Assembly: GCA_021153985.1 (NCBI GenBank)
Contig: JAJKJM010000010.1
Coordinates: 1 to 33,938 of the forward strand
Reading direction: 5' to 3'
DNA: 33,938 nt
DNA from: Polaromonas sp.
Lineage (GTDB): Bacteria; Pseudomonadota; Gammaproteobacteria; Burkholderiales; Burkholderiaceae_C
The translations under genes and the position numbers were made by a program. Below the pieces are notes generated by a model. The model was given only the letters and a program-made list of their open reading frames with translations. It did not search any database and was not told where the DNA came from. Shown piece after piece: positions 33,721 through 33,938 of the stretch (positions are counted from its first letter, which is position 1; every line of letters begins with the position of its first letter).

Positions 33721-33938
33721 AGAAGAGCACTGGTCTTGCGCTGCACCGGGGTCAAAAGCGGGATTTGCGCCAGGCGGTTACAATAAGAGCTTCGGTAAAG
33801 CATCAGCTTTTTTCATCGAGGCCTTTTCCCAACAGGCTTCCTTCTCAATTGCGGCGCTTCCCAGAGCCCGAATCCACAGTGTTTTCAGTGCCCATACAGC
33901 CCTGAACCCTCTCAGCACTGTTCCGTTTTTCCGGCGAG
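33721..33938. other. Intergenic region at the window end, no gene seen
   Basis: No credible open reading frame is present in these 218 bases. A TACAAT hexamer (33779-33784) could be a -10 element for a rightward gene beyond the window, but no matching -35 lies 17 bp upstream. The composition is more AT-rich than the preceding genes, as expected of a leader or promoter region. Confidence 0.4.

Noticed and set aside
1-33938. CRISPR array, insertion sequence, integrase or prophage genes
   Set aside because: No regularly spaced direct repeats with unique spacers, no transposase or integrase motifs, and no attachment-site duplication at the tRNA genes were seen.

Overview
The window is about 34 kb of GC-rich chromosomal DNA that looks like a betaproteobacterium of the family Comamonadaceae (Polaromonas/Rhodoferax/Acidovorax type). 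The basis is gene order (TPR protein-lolB-ispE-tRNA-Gln; nadK-recN-rapZ against hrcA; yicC-gmk-rpoZ-spoT; Ser/Thr kinase-phosphatase-rph-rdgB-hemW), the protein sequences, and short interspersed repeats that I recall from that family. I could not run a search, so the genus is not fixed. No phage, insertion sequence or CRISPR array was seen.

Bases 1-23,130 are mostly a conserved core. On the minus strand lie a TPR protein, lolB, ispE and tRNA-Gln (outer-membrane lipoprotein sorting and isoprenoid synthesis). They are followed by mutM, a dynamin-like GTPase and mutY on the plus strand, so two enzymes of the 8-oxoguanine repair pathway flank a membrane GTPase. rapZ, recN and nadK form a minus-strand block, divergent from hrcA. 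Two tRNAs (CAU and Arg-ACG) and a very clear Rho-independent terminator follow. Next come a small DUF1488-like gene, greB, spoT, rpoZ, gmk and yicC (transcription, stringent response, RNA turnover). A translationally coupled Ser/Thr kinase and PP2C phosphatase pair, rph, rdgB, hemW, a small membrane protein, an I78-type lipoprotein and tRNA-Ser complete the block.

Bases 23,130-33,600 are the accessory and most interesting part. A minus-strand urease operon (ureA-ureJ-ureB-ureC-ureE-ureF-ureG) is complete except for ureD, which is not in the window. Divergent from it is a two-gene signalling operon. Its first gene encodes a 1179-residue protein that joins an NCS1-type (purine/pyrimidine/allantoin/hydantoin permease family) transporter, an eight-cysteine module, two more membrane helices, a complete histidine kinase and a receiver domain. 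The second, overlapping gene encodes a LuxR-type response regulator. The 154-bp gap between ureA and the sensor gene holds two back-to-back sigma-54 (-24/-12) promoter matches, one for each operon, with an inverted repeat between them. I infer a nitrogen-controlled module in which urease and a transporter-like nitrogen-source sensor are switched on together.

A second observation runs across the window. A roughly 48-bp repeat with a GCTAT...ATAGC core occurs in an intergenic spacer and also inside genes. It encodes the lipobox region of LolB, the signal peptide of UreJ and the last codons and stop of rph. In lolB and ureJ it is read in the same frame. The end of the window (33,600-33,938) holds a GC-rich intergenic repeat and no recognisable gene.
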